This document shows, piece by piece, positions 10,900 to 21,595 of a stretch of 64,000 nucleotides of DNA. Made by a program: the position numbers and the translations under genes. The notes under the pieces are model-generated. The model was not told the DNA's origin. It saw only the letters and a list, made by a program, of their open reading frames with translations, and ran no database searches. The DNA comes from Jaltomata sinuosa (taxonomy: Eukaryota; Streptophyta; Magnoliopsida; Solanales; Solanaceae), in contig QJPP01003512.1 in the NCBI GenBank assembly GCA_003996215.1, forward strand, positions 62,001-126,000. The letters are read 5' to 3'. Each line of letters opens with the position of its first letter. Position 1 is the stretch's first letter.

Positions 10900-13059
10900 T
10901 GCTCCCACAATAGGGTCTAAAGAAGTTTTGTCCCACCTTGTACTCCTCTACCTGACTCACATCTACCGACTGCATCCACTTAAATCTGATGCTCAAACAA
11001 AGACTCTTTCTGCTTCTTCTTTGTTGCTTTCCTTTTGCCCTTTTAGCCTTTCTTTGCCTTTTAGCTCACTCATTTGGACTCAGATCAGTATCATCCTCCT
11101 CCTTTCTTACTCTCTTTCTAGCAGATAGTTTTGCAAAGTTTCATAGGTCAATCAAAGGCGCCTTATCCTCCTCCAGAAATACCACCAGATGCTCACTAAA
11201 TATAGGTGCGATGCATTCCCGTTGTTCAACCACCTCAGTTCGCAAACTGGCCACCTTCTCTATTACCTTTGTGAGATCCATGGAACCTATCTCATTCAAT
11301 CTCTTATTTACTCTTTCCTCCATTGCATCAATGCGGTCATATACAGTTTTCAATAGAGCAATGGCACTCTCAATGGAGGCATCTACAACAGACTAAAACT
11401 ATTCGGCAAATTGAATCATCTGATGCTTTAGCCTTAGCATTTTCTGCACTATATTAGTAAAATTCACTGGATTGAAAGAATAGATAAATATCGGGTCTTT
11501 AGAAGTATGAGCAGCAGTGTCTGAACTAGCAGTAACAGAGGTGGGTGGGCTAGTAGCTATAGCAAGAATAGAGATATCAACCCCGCGAAGGTCACCACTG
11601 ATCCACTGTGGGGGCAGCCTGAAGTAATAGCACCTTCTTCTCCCACAGCCAAAGGAGTAACCTCATTTAGAATTCCCTATGGTGATACCAAACTAGCAAC
11701 ATATGGTGCCATTTTTGGAGGTAATGAAAAGACATCATAAATGGTGGTAGGTTCTGTCGAGCCTAATGTTCACCCTTTGTTGCACAACAATGGCTTGCTT
11801 TCATCCTTTGACCTATCTGGATTGTGTGTTTTGGTAGCCAAAATAGCACAGTCAATGCTAGATAAGAGTGGGGCAGCAGCCTTATCACATAATTGACTGA
11901 TCAGGTAGGGAAAGGGATAAGATGTAACAATTTTGGTCACCCTTTCCCTGATCTCTTCTACAATGATCTTGCTGAAGTTCAACTTATACTTTGACATCAA
12001 ATTCGCTAGTAGCACAACCCGCTCTAGTGTCAATTAATTGTCACCCCCAGTAGGCATGAGATGGAAACAAACTATAGCCCACCAAATCTAGCTTTAAAGC
12101 TGTGTGATGGTTTAGTGATTTTCAGATTTTCTTTGTGAAGCCAATCCAGAGCTCCATTAGTAATAACCCATGCCAGTCACTTTTCTAATCTTCTAGGCTG
12201 GTGCATTTATGGTCGTAGTCACTATTTTTCACTGGCTCTACATAGTCTGGTCCATATAGAAAGTGGTTGATCGTGCGGGCTAAAATGTCAACCTGGACCC
12301 CCCTGACTGGGACACTCTTAAAAGCGAGAAAATCCTTTGCTTTCTGACCCTTTTTGCAATTGCTTTCCAATATGACTTGGTAGTTGGCATATAATTCTCT
12401 GACAATTTTAGGTTGATAATCATGCAGCAGCTGGCTGGTCCACTCAAGGTTGTAATAGCAGAATTACTCCTCTAAAGAAGGATACTCTTTTAGCTTTGAA
12501 GTGTTGATTCTCTATTCCTCCGGTATTGGTTGTCTGACATATCCCTTTGTATCATACCCGGGCCATACTCCTAGATCTCTTTTTCCCCTTTCATTTTCCA
12601 CCTGATTTGTTCCACATGGTTTGGATACTTGCTTTGGAGGACCAAGGTCTTTCTGGGCTCCTTCGGAGTGTCAAGAGTCTCACTTTCCTCTATAGTACTT
12701 TCCATGTCAGAGCCAAAATTCTTGCCACTAGATACTGGGATGGCAGTGTCTTTACCACCTATTTTTGGAGATTCACCCCCTTCTTCACTTAAACTAGTAG
12801 TCCTAGAGATGTATCTTCCCCCTCTTCAGACTGGGAGAAAGTGTGTTCTTTATCTTGTTCTTTCTCGGACAATGTACCTCTCCTTTCTTTAGATTAGGAG
12901 AGATATTTGTGCTTGCTTTGATGATTTACAAACGAGGGGGGATGTGCCTGTCGGTTCAATCTTGCCCTCAGAATTGGTCGGTAGATCCTTGAGGTGTGAC
13001 AGAGTTTTATCCTTTGCTTTTCTGAGCCCTCCTCGTCGTAGTGGAGTTTCTGGAACCAT
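10900..13059 (-). pseudogene. Athila-1 third ORF (ORF3): plant-transposon-protein-like domain, coiled coil, basic tail
   Basis: Starts with MVPETPLRRGG at 13059 (minus), the most upstream methionine in the coding frame that follows the non-coding leader. Next comes a polar, low-complexity part. A domain follows at about 12430-12185 containing VRGVQVDILARTINHFLYGP and DYVEPVKNSDYDHKC, and continues around 12035-11900 (KYKLNFSKIIVEEI, SYPFPYLISQLC). It resembles the 'putative plant transposon protein' domain often seen beside plant gypsy elements (PF20167 by memory). Around 11350-11190 is a heptad-like segment (RIDAMEERVNKRLNEI). A lysine/arginine tail (AKRQRKAKRAKGKQRRSRK) lies near 11060-11000. 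Stops and frame changes interrupt it. Its role is unknown; Athila-2 carries the same gene at 37490-39780. Confidence 0.7.
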
Positions 13060-13977
13060 GATTACATGTAGGTGAGCATGGTTAGTACACAAGAATTAGG
13101 GAAAAAGAACAGAAAGATAGAACTTTTTTGTACATTTACAGCTTCCCACGATCGTGGTGGGTTCGACGGCCCATTGGGTCTACCATCAGAATGGGATAGT
13201 GCTACTGTTGGGATAACTACCAACCTCTCACGGCTGGATCTTAGCCCGTGAGAAGTCCCATGGGCAGTGGGATAAGTCCTGGTAATGAGGCAGTGGCTTA
13301 AAATTCATGTATCATTTCCCACGTCTAAGTCCCACGACCCGTGGTTCTCCCTACGACTCATGGGCCATGGACGTGGGAACAAGTCAGAAGCCATTTTGAT
13401 CTTTGAACATATCAAGAACTTGTTTCCTTCATCTACCACTTAAGGTTACAAACCTTACGGGGCATAAATCTCAGCGTTTGGTGAAGCAAATAAGCTTAGG
13501 TCTCAATTCGTCACACCCACAAAGAATCAAATCAAGATGATCATTGGATATACGCGAACGCAATCCTCTCACTATTACTAAATTATGGGTTACTCAAACT
13601 TCACCCAAGAAATTTTTATAAACATTTAGTTGGGAGTTGGCAGGCAAAATAACCTTTGCACTAGTTTTCGAAGTACAATTTTGGTAGATATGCCCTCCAA
13701 CCCACCTGACTAAACCAAAACATCACTTCTTTACATTTTTCAATTAATTTTAAAAGCCATATCACAAGTTCCCTTAATCACACAACAAATCATATACTCA
13801 TAGATGCACAATTAACTTTTAAGGTTCCTTAAAATTAACATACACATTAATCCTTTAACAAGAAATTAAGAAACTTAAGAGTGAGAATGAATTTACTCTT
13901 TAGTTTGCAAGATCTTCTAAGGAGTGATTTGAGGAGAAGAGTGCATTGTGATAGGGCTTGATGCTTGTGTGCATGTA

Positions 13978-14350
13978 AAAAGTTCGCAGTCCTTCTCCAT
14001 CTAATCTAACCCTACCTCATTCGCCCAGGCCTGCCGGCACAATAAGAGAATGAGGGAGCTAATCTGCTTGCTTGTGCAGGCGAGGACCGCTCGGCTAGGG
14101 CGCGCCAGAGGAGCTGAAACTTGAATGGATTAGAAAGAAAGCTACTAACAGTACCGTGCAATATCTGGCCTAGTGCAAACCATGGCAGGAAGTTGAATAT
14201 GAATTAAACCAAAGAGGAGTTTTTGACTCAAAAAGTAGTGGCAGGAAAGGAAGCAGCACACCAGGACGAACTCCTTCTTTTAAATATCAACTCAAGGCCT
14301 CCTTTCCTTACTCGTTGGTTTGAGTGCTTTATCGAAGGATTGTTATAGAG
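13978..14350. other. Foreign-looking insert, candidate organelle (mitochondrial) DNA
   Basis: Base composition and texture differ from the surrounding Athila DNA: GC-richer, with few homopolymers, and it includes a GGGCGCGCC string near 14098-14106. The equivalent interval in Athila-2 has no counterpart. The style resembles intergenic plant mitochondrial DNA, but I recognise no mitochondrial gene, so the origin is a guess. Boundaries are approximate, and no duplication was found at the ends. Confidence 0.3.
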
Positions 14351-14954
14351 AAAAAATGCAACGAGGGAAGTGATCGGAGTTTAATGAGGAGTTTGAGAGA
14401 ATTTAGGAGTGATTGAGAGATTTTAGGAATATTTAAAGGAGTGTGTCATTTGAAGAATTTTTTACCCAATTGAATTAAGTCATTTTTAAATCATGGCTTA
14501 AAAAGGAAAAAAGAAAGAAAGAATTTTGTTGGAGCGGGCAAGGCCGGGTCAGGAGTTTAGGTCAAACTCGCCGTCCCAGGCCTTAATGGGACCCAATGGC
14601 TCGTGGGACATGTGATGGCCCATCCCATATACCCTTTTACCTGGGTGTCAAAAGTTAGTTTCCCATGGCCATCAGAGCTATGATGGCCCTTCATTCAGAC
14701 TGTGGGAATGAACCAGTGACCATTCTCCACATTATATGAATTGACAATGTGTTCCACAAATTGTGAGAAGCCCCATAGTACGTGGTACACATCTTCAGAA
14801 TGCTTTAGTGGCTTGTTCTACAAATATTTTTATGCACGGCCATTTTCCATGGTTCATGGGGCTTGTGACGGCCCATCGCGTAGACCATGGGAATCTCTTT
14901 TTCTCCACTTTCTTCTTGTTTCATTTAATCTGTTCCTAAACCATTCAATGTACG

Positions 14955-15125
14955 TCAGTCTTAGGTTGCCTTCTAAGCAGCGCCTGACTTAACATCGCAG
15001 CACGACGTAGGTTACTTGACTACTTAGGCTTTATTAAGTTACCCCTATGGGTTGCCTCCCATGAAGAGCCTGCTTTAATATCGCAGCATGACGCAGGTTC
15101 ATTGGTTACTCAAACTTCATTAAGT
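14955..15125 (-). repeat. Tandem pair of Athila bracket repeats (downstream of pol)
   Basis: Two imperfect units of about 80-85 bp. In element sense each reads roughly: start block with ACTCAAG/GTAACC, then GCGTCATGCTGCGAT, TTAA, AGGC, and a hairpin. The hairpin of one unit is ATGGG-AGGCAA-CCCAT (about 15046-15063) and of the other CTTAG-AAGGCAAC-CTAAG (about 14959-14977). Athila-2 has the same pair at 36020-36180. Confidence 0.7.
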
Positions 15126-15229
15126 CTCAGATATCCACAATCTTAATTTTCTCAGCAGTTCCCAAGTAAGCTTTCAAACGCTGACCATTTTCCTTGAACC
15201 GCTTACCTTCATGGTTCTCAAGATCAATC

Positions 15230-16193
15230 GCCCTATATGGAGATACATGCACCACTCAAAATGGTCCCATCCACTTACACTTCACCTTTCTTAGAAACAA
15301 GAAAAGTTTTGAGTTTAACAACAGAACCAAATCACCTGGTGCAAAGTCTCTCTTTTCAATCTTTCGATTATAGTACATCTTCATCTTCTCCTTTTACAGG
15401 GCTGAACTCTTATAAGGTTTGAGACAGAATTCATCCATCATATTTAACTGACCAAGACACTGATAAGATGCATCTCCCCAATTCAAATTTAGCTTCTTGA
15501 GCGCCCACATAGCTTTGTGCTCAAGATCTACTGACAGATTACATGGCTTTCCAAACACACACTGATAGAAGACTTACCTATAGGGATCTTGAACACAATC
15601 AGGTACGCCCATAAAGTATCATCAATTTTTCTAGACCAATCCATTATATTTGCATTCGCAGTCTTTGCAAGGGTGGTCTTTATTTCACGATTGGAAACCT
15701 CAACTTGCCCTCTAGTCTGCGGATGATAAGTTGTTGCCATATTATGCTTCACTCCATATTTCTCAAGTAGGTTTTGAAACAACCGATTGCAAAAGTGTGA
15801 ACCTCTATCACTGATGATTGCCTTTGGAGTACCAAACCTTGAAAAGATATTTCACTTTAAGAATATTGTGACTCTCTTGCCTTCATTATTAGGAAGCACA
15901 ACCGCCTTCACCCACTTGGACACATAGTAATCAACTACAGGTACATACTTTATCCTATTTGAGCTAACAAATGGGCCCATAAATTCAATGCCCCAAATAT
16001 CAAACAGTTCAACCACAAGAATAGGAGTAAAAGGAAGCTCATGCTTCCTTGATATGCCACCTTCCCTTTGACATCGGTCACAAGCCTTTGCATAGTCATG
16101 GGCATCTTGATGAAGAGTTAGCTAGTAGTAACCGCATTGCAAGATCTTATAAGCTATCTGGATACCACTATGATGCCCCCCCAACAGGGGATG
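15230..16193 (-). pseudogene. Athila-1 integrase remnant, truncated at its N-terminus by Tekay-C
   Basis: Minus-strand reading starts inside the H2C2 zinc region at 16193 (GHHSG...KILQCGYY, then DRCQREGG near 16070). The core domain follows with WGIEFMGPF (about 16000), IISDRGSHF (about 15810) and SNREIK (about 15690), then a C-terminal segment with RKIEKRDFAPGDLVLL (about 15360) and GQRLKAYLGTAEK (about 15190). The first catalytic aspartate (WGID in Athila-2) is E here; the other two acids are present. Stops break the frame near 16130 and 15840. The N-terminal part is cut by the Tekay-C LTR at 16194. Confidence 0.85.
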
Positions 16194-18613
16194 TGTAACA
16201 CCCCAGAATTTGGTCCAGCTTTTAAACTTAAGAAATCTGAGAATTTTGAGCTTTTCAGAAATTACGGGTCCAAATCACCGGTTGTGGTTTGAACTATGAG
16301 TCGTGAAGTGAACCTGTGGTTCTAATCTTCTAATTCAGTATCTGGTCTGAGAACCACGAGTTGGTTCTATGGACCGTGGTTCTAATTAAGATCCATCTTG
16401 TCAACTCGTGAAATCAGATCAGAGGGTTGACAGTTTCCCTATATTTCACGACTTGCTTCTACGGCCCATAGTTTGAACTATGGACCATCCTTCTAACTCA
16501 TAGAACTATTAGCAACCCCCTTCCCCAGGAACTATGGATCAGGTCTACGGGTCGTAGTCCATTATATGAATCATCCTATTGACTCGTAGTATCTATTTTG
16601 CAGCCTGTCTTTTGGCTCAGGAACCACGAGTGGGAACCACGAGTCGTGGTTCAATCTACGACCCGTGGGACGCATCTGTGGGACCTAAAGCCAGGAAATT
16701 TTCTAGCTTTTTTTAATTAAGTCCCAGGAGTATTTCAGTTATTATCCAGTCATTTTGGATAATTTTAGAAGGGTTTTATTCCCACTTAGCCCAAGTTTTC
16801 TCCCATTCTTTCAATCAAGTTCCAAAAGAAGAAAAGGGAATTCCATCCTCTCAAGCTTCAAGTTAGGATTTCCAGCTCCATAGCAAGGGATTTACTCCAA
16901 CTCTTCATTTTTCTCAATTCTTAGTGGGCTAGCTTCAATCAAGGTATGTGAGTATTCAATAAGGGAATTCCTTCACCCTTATGACCAAAACCCTAATCTT
17001 CTAAATTGAACTTATAGATTTCTAAATTAGGGTTCTTACCCAATTCATATGGGTCCTTCTATAAATTGTTTCCTCATGATTCTTCTATGGATTTCAACTA
17101 TAAATTGCATGATTTTGCATGGGTTTTTATAAGTGGTTTCTTATTCATGATTTTAAGCCTAATCCTTGCCTAATTTATGAAACTTTGGTTCTTATCAAAA
17201 TTGGGAAAATTGATGGGCTTTATTTTAAAGTGTTAATTCATGTCTTCTTATTCATTAATCATGTTTTAATTGTGGTTCCACGAATATTTACAAAATCCCA
17301 TATGTTGATGATGAATTTTTGCATGATCTCATTGATTTGCATATTTTCAAGCAAAATTGGCATGTTTAGATAGCATGGCCTCTATTATCATGAAATTTCA
17401 TGCCTAATTCTTCAAGCTATGAATTTAGAAAGAAAAGTATATTTTGAATTATGGCTATGCTAAGTTTTAAGACTTATGAATTGAAATTACATGACATCAG
17501 ATATGTCCTTATGCTCTTCCAACAGTTTTGGACATCAGATATATCCCTATGTTTTATGAGAGGTTTGGCATCTAGATATATCTATCTAAGCTATGAACAG
17601 ATTTGACATCAGATATGTCATTAGTTATGATCAGTTTTGGGATCAGATATGCCCCAGTACTATATGAGCTATAAGTATATTATGGGAGTAGTATTGAGCA
17701 ACGAGTTAGATTAGGTGAGTGTACCCTTTGTATATCCCAGAACTACGTGCCCCCGTAGGTTTTAAGTCCCCTCTATTGGGCATCAGATTTAGTGATCACG
17801 CCACAGTCATGCCTCTATACCCTGGCAAGGTATATTGGGTTCTTTCGATGGGGCGTATACATCAGATTCCATGTAGCTCACATGGTCTATATCGGTTAGA
17901 GAACCTCCCACAGAAATAGTTTCAAGTTTAAAAATGTATTGACTCTTTACTTTCAAATTTCAGACTTACTACTTATGATTATGTTTTTGGCTTATGATAT
18001 TGCATTGAGTCATTACATTACAGATTTTACTATTACCACATGACTTCAGCTTCAAGGATAGTTTAAGCATGTTTTATCACAAATTATGCATGATCTCAGT
18101 TTTAAACACGCTTTCAAGTATATTTTTATTATGAAATATGAAAATCTCATATACTCAGTACATTCCATAGTACTGACCACATACTTCTTTAGGTTGCATC
18201 CTATTATGATATAGATTTTGTAGCCCGCTCCCAAGTCCATGGCTAGTAGATCAGCAATACATCCAGTCAGCTTGGTGAGTCCTCCTTCTTTGAGGACTTG
18301 GAGTTTAGTTTCATTTCAGTATTTAGATTATGTATTCAGTATTTCCGTTTTTAGAGTTAGCTGGGGGCTTGTCCAAACAACTGGCCAGTAGTAGAGGCTT
18401 TCAGACATAGAGTCAGATGCTCAGTTGTAATTCAGATTGTCATTTTTTAGTCTTATATTTATATAACCGATCAAGTTGCTCATCACATCAGTTAAGCTTT
18501 CCTACTTATGTTTTGTCCATTTTTAAGTCATGCTAGTCCCAGAGGGTTATCTTGAGATCACTTATGATCTTGGGTCTTGTGTTACATCTAGGAGGTAGAC
18601 TCAGGGCGTGATA
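16194..18613 (+). repeat. Tekay-C 5' LTR
   Basis: About 2.4 kb. In order it has TGTAACACCCC start, a cluster of CACGAGTCGTGG-like quasi-palindromes (about 16262-16680, perfect copy at 16637-16649), a pyrimidine/AT leader, a consensus splice donor AAG/GTATGT at 16943/16944, and a long AT-rich part. Within that part are five spaced copies of GACATCAGATATGTC-like motifs (17493-17655) and the CAGTACAT...ATAGTACTG inverted repeat at 18156-18175. The end reads GTGATA where the family consensus would be GTGACA (compare 30152-30157). Confidence 0.9.
16262..16680 (+). promoter_or_regulatory. Quasi-palindrome cluster in Tekay-C U3
   Basis: More than ten variants of CACGA(G/C)TCGTGG, GACCCGTGG and ACGGCCCATAG within about 420 bp, including an exact CCACGAGTCGTGG at 16637-16649. 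The cluster lies immediately upstream of the transcribed-looking leader. The same motif cluster occurs in LTRs of the unrelated Athila elements. A promoter/enhancer role is inferred from position only. Confidence 0.5.
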
Positions 18614-18821
18614 AACTTGGTATTAGAGCATCAGGTTTAAGTGTCCTAGTATATCTGAAAGCCGCATCAAGTAGTGTCTCTTTCATGGGTGTGAAGTACG
18701 CCACCCTTATAAGGGGGAGGCTATTAAATGTTTTAGGAAATACTTCACTTCTTCATGTTCCCTATCATGTGATAGAGTTAGACTCTACTTACCCTTCTAA
18801 TCCATTCCCTACACATTTCAG
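16944..18821 (+). other. Candidate leader intron of Tekay-C
   Basis: The donor AAG/GTATGTGAG at 16943/16944 lies in the LTR leader. The acceptor, a pyrimidine-rich CCATTCCCTACACATTTCAG ending at 18821, lies three bases before the gag ATG (18825). The intron would remove the distal LTR, the PBS and several upstream ATGs. The donor is also present in the solo LTR (28599/28600) and in the old LTR at 712/713. No transcript evidence is available here. Confidence 0.5.
18618..18630 (+). promoter_or_regulatory. Primer-binding site of Tekay-C (initiator Met tRNA type)
   Basis: TGGTATTAGAGCA lies four bases after the 5' LTR end. It differs by one base from the TGGTATCAGAGC complement of the initiator methionine tRNA 3' end used by many plant LTR elements. 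Confidence 0.8.
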
Positions 18822-18824
18822 ATA

Positions 18825-19382
18825 ATGTCTCCTCGAAGAAACCCCATGAGAAATGCTAATCCAACCACTCCAGGTCATGAGGTTACGAATTCCAAATATT
18901 GTGAAGCCATCTGTATGTTGGCTCAAGCCATGACAGCTCAGTTGAATGAGAAAGAGAAACTAAAGAAGAGGAAGAGGAAGAACAAGAAGACCAGAACATG
19001 GAACCAATCATCTTTTCAGCAGAGGTTATCAAGACCAACCCCATCTTCGGTTATCACACCTGCCCTTGATTCTCATTCTTGTCACAATAGGGCTCCAAAG
19101 ACCTTGAGGTACCCACTTTGTAGTACGTGCGATAAGTTTTATCTAGGTGAGTACTTCGCGGGAAAAAAGAGGTGCTTTAGGTGTAGTCAGTTGGGCCATA
19201 GGATCAGGAATTTCCTCTCAGGTAAGTGGAGCCACCGGGGTGTTCAACTCCAAAATTTATTCCCTTCATTACCTAGCCAGTCGGGTCAGAGTATTCCGCC
19301 AGAAGTTAAATCAGGTACGTCACTAGATTTTCTTCCTTTATGCATCCATAGTCCCCGGACCCCTATTCTTGTTTTGTTGTGA
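18825..19382 (+). pseudogene. Shrunken Gag of Tekay-C (N-terminus joined to nucleocapsid part)
   Basis: Open frame of 185 codons. Residues 1-45 (MSPRRNPMRNANPTTPG..., EAICMLAQAMTAQ) are the usual N-terminus of Tekay/Del Gag proteins. A short lysine/arginine stretch (KKRKRKNKK) and residues 95-130 with CSTCDKFYLGEYFAGKKRC and CFRCSQLGHRIRNF follow. The latter is the nucleocapsid zinc knuckle with its last cysteine changed to F (CX2CX4HX4F). The capsid domain of some 250 residues expected between these parts is missing. The start is chosen because a splice-acceptor-like CAG lies just upstream and the residues match the family N-terminus. RNA binding by this protein is unlikely with the broken knuckle. 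Confidence 0.75.
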
Positions 19383-21595
19383 GTTGTCTTAGACTAGAAT
19401 GAAAAGGAGGTAGAAGGGTTGAGGCCTGTACTTATTAGGTGAAGGAGGGTCTTAGACTATTGAAGAAAGTGGGTGTTCACGCTAGATTCTGGAGTAGTGT
19501 ATGTTCTGTTAGGGTAAAATGATCATAGTTCCTTTGAGAGGTTGGTGAGAGGTCAACAGACGCATAAATCTAAGGGGGAGATGGTGGGATGTAGAATCGA
19601 TCAGATTTTAAAGGCTCAGGTAGTGATGCTTTTGGGTGTTAGAACAAAGTTGAGAGCGAAGGCAGAAGCTTATTTCCATCCTAGCGACCTAAGTGTACTT
19701 CTACCATTGTGATACCTTCTGCATGCTTTGTGTGTTAGCGCCATGGTTCTATTTCAGATTTACGCACTTCATTCAGATTCATGCTCATGTTCGGATTCTA
19801 GAATGACCAGTGATTGCTTCAAACAATGATTATACTCTTATCCTATGATTCTATAAATTTTAGCTTTATACCCTGAGGTTTGTTATCTATTTAAACTCAT
19901 GTCTCTCAGTATTCTCGGTCCTATTTGCTCAATTCATTCTTGAGACATGCCTCTATGGCTAATCAAGTCATGCTACAACATGTATATGATCAGACCTAAT
20001 TTCTTGAAATGGTTCACACTTATGATTTCCTTGCTCTAAGCCCTTTGACCTTGTCTTTGATGACAAGTGGTGGTGATCCTCACTATTTATGCCTTACATA
20101 CCTCGTATTGAATCACCCATACCTATTGCGCTCAATACCCCAAGCCTCACCTTGAGTGGCTTGATCACGCTAAGAGTAAGTCAAGATAATCTGAAATCCT
20201 TCATTCGTGACGCTCCTGATCCCGCTCTTTTCTTTCAATGGTTATGGTTTATATTGTTATAATCGTTAGGGAAAGAGGCCTTGTAGTAGCCTAGATGGGA
20301 GATAGTGGATTTTCTTTCCTTGTTGGTGTACTTGTTCCACCTTGGCTTCTAGGTGTGGGCAAATTGGGAGGTACGGATTGTTCAGGCAAAATGGCTAGTT
20401 GAAGAATTTTAGTATGTCCCTCTGTAGAGGTTCTTGAAATTGCGACTCCTAGTATGATAGGGAAGAGGAGAGAAGTCTTAAATAGGGTAAGCTACGAAAC
20501 CATAAGGTGACCATAGTTATAAGCTTGAATATCACGATGGAAACATGTGGACCTTTGCTTCATGTGACTACTGACCCCTTGATTACGAGCTCAAGGTTGG
20601 TTAGTTGTTGTGATAAGAAGGAATACTATCCTTAGGAGGTAACTGCAGGTGCAAGAGATTAAGTCGAGATAGTCGTGGACCTAGTGGAAGCAGGTAGTTA
20701 GACTCAGACCTTAGTATCTTTATGTGCGTCAGTGAGAACTATAGTTGCTTATGGCCAGTGTGGTATTTAAAGGAGTTAGGGTAAGTTAGAAAGAGGTTTA
20801 TCCAGCTGGAAAGTTGTCAACCATATTGCTAAGGCGGGAATAGCCTTGTTCTTACTCCCTGCCGCTAATGCTCTTATCTTACATCTAGTAGCTTCAGTTT
20901 CCAGTATACTAGACACTTTATATCGAATTAGTTTAGACCTGCCAGTGGTTATTCCAAGGCCAGTAGGCCCTACACTCAGTTCATCCCTTGGCAACAAGTT
21001 TAGTTAGAAGGAAATGGTCTTTTTGTATAGCTCTTATCTCAGTCTGGCCCCTTTCAATCAACTGCGATTTCTTAAGTTGCGTTCACTCTTTATGAGTATC
21101 ACCTAAGTCCCTCCTCTTGATCCAAACTAGATATCATGTTAGATGCTCAGTTATCATACTTCGTCACTTGTTCGTATGCTCTCAAGATGCACACACCTCT
21201 CAAGAATCTAGCTTAGTTTATACTTCAGTCAAAAATTAATTACTACGTCGGTTCTTCAATTTTTCCATAACAGTCTAGTTGAGGGAACCACTTTAGAAGC
21301 AGCCAAGGAAGCCAAGTGCCCTCCTCTTTTATTTCCTTCTGATCCAGCTTCCACTTGAGGTGGTAGTTTCCTCCTTAGTTCGTCTTTCCAAATATATTCC
21401 ATTAGTTTCCCCCATGGTTCTAACATGCATTCATGTTTTCCGAAGTTAGTTTAGTCATATTTTAAGTTGAAAAGATCAGTTTTCATGTTTACCCTTGAGT
21501 TTTCATGTTTTGATGTGTGGTTGGGCTGTTATCTCTCCAGTTTTCGTTGTTAATTAGTCTTCATTTGAGGACGAATGATCCCAAGGGGGAGATAT
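19383..21595 (+). other. Tekay-C internal region without pol
   Basis: Searching by eye for RT (xxDD), RNase H and integrase blocks on both strands finds none. The last 200 bases (about 21400-21595) are a 3' untranslated region typical of the family, ending TTTGAGGACGAATGATCC and the polypurine tract. The middle is decayed, with possible short gag/pol debris. Confidence 0.6.

Larger units (their letters stand above)
13060..15225 (-). other. Athila-1 non-coding region between pol and ORF3
   Basis: No protein remnant. In element order it holds two bracket repeats (15125-14955), a cluster of GGCCCAT/CTCGTGGG motifs (about 14900-14565), an AT-rich segment, a GC-richer insert that looks foreign (about 13978-14350), another AT-rich segment, and a second motif cluster (about 13380-13140) directly in front of the ORF3 start. 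Athila-2 shows the same order at 36000-37490, without the foreign-looking insert. Confidence 0.6.
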
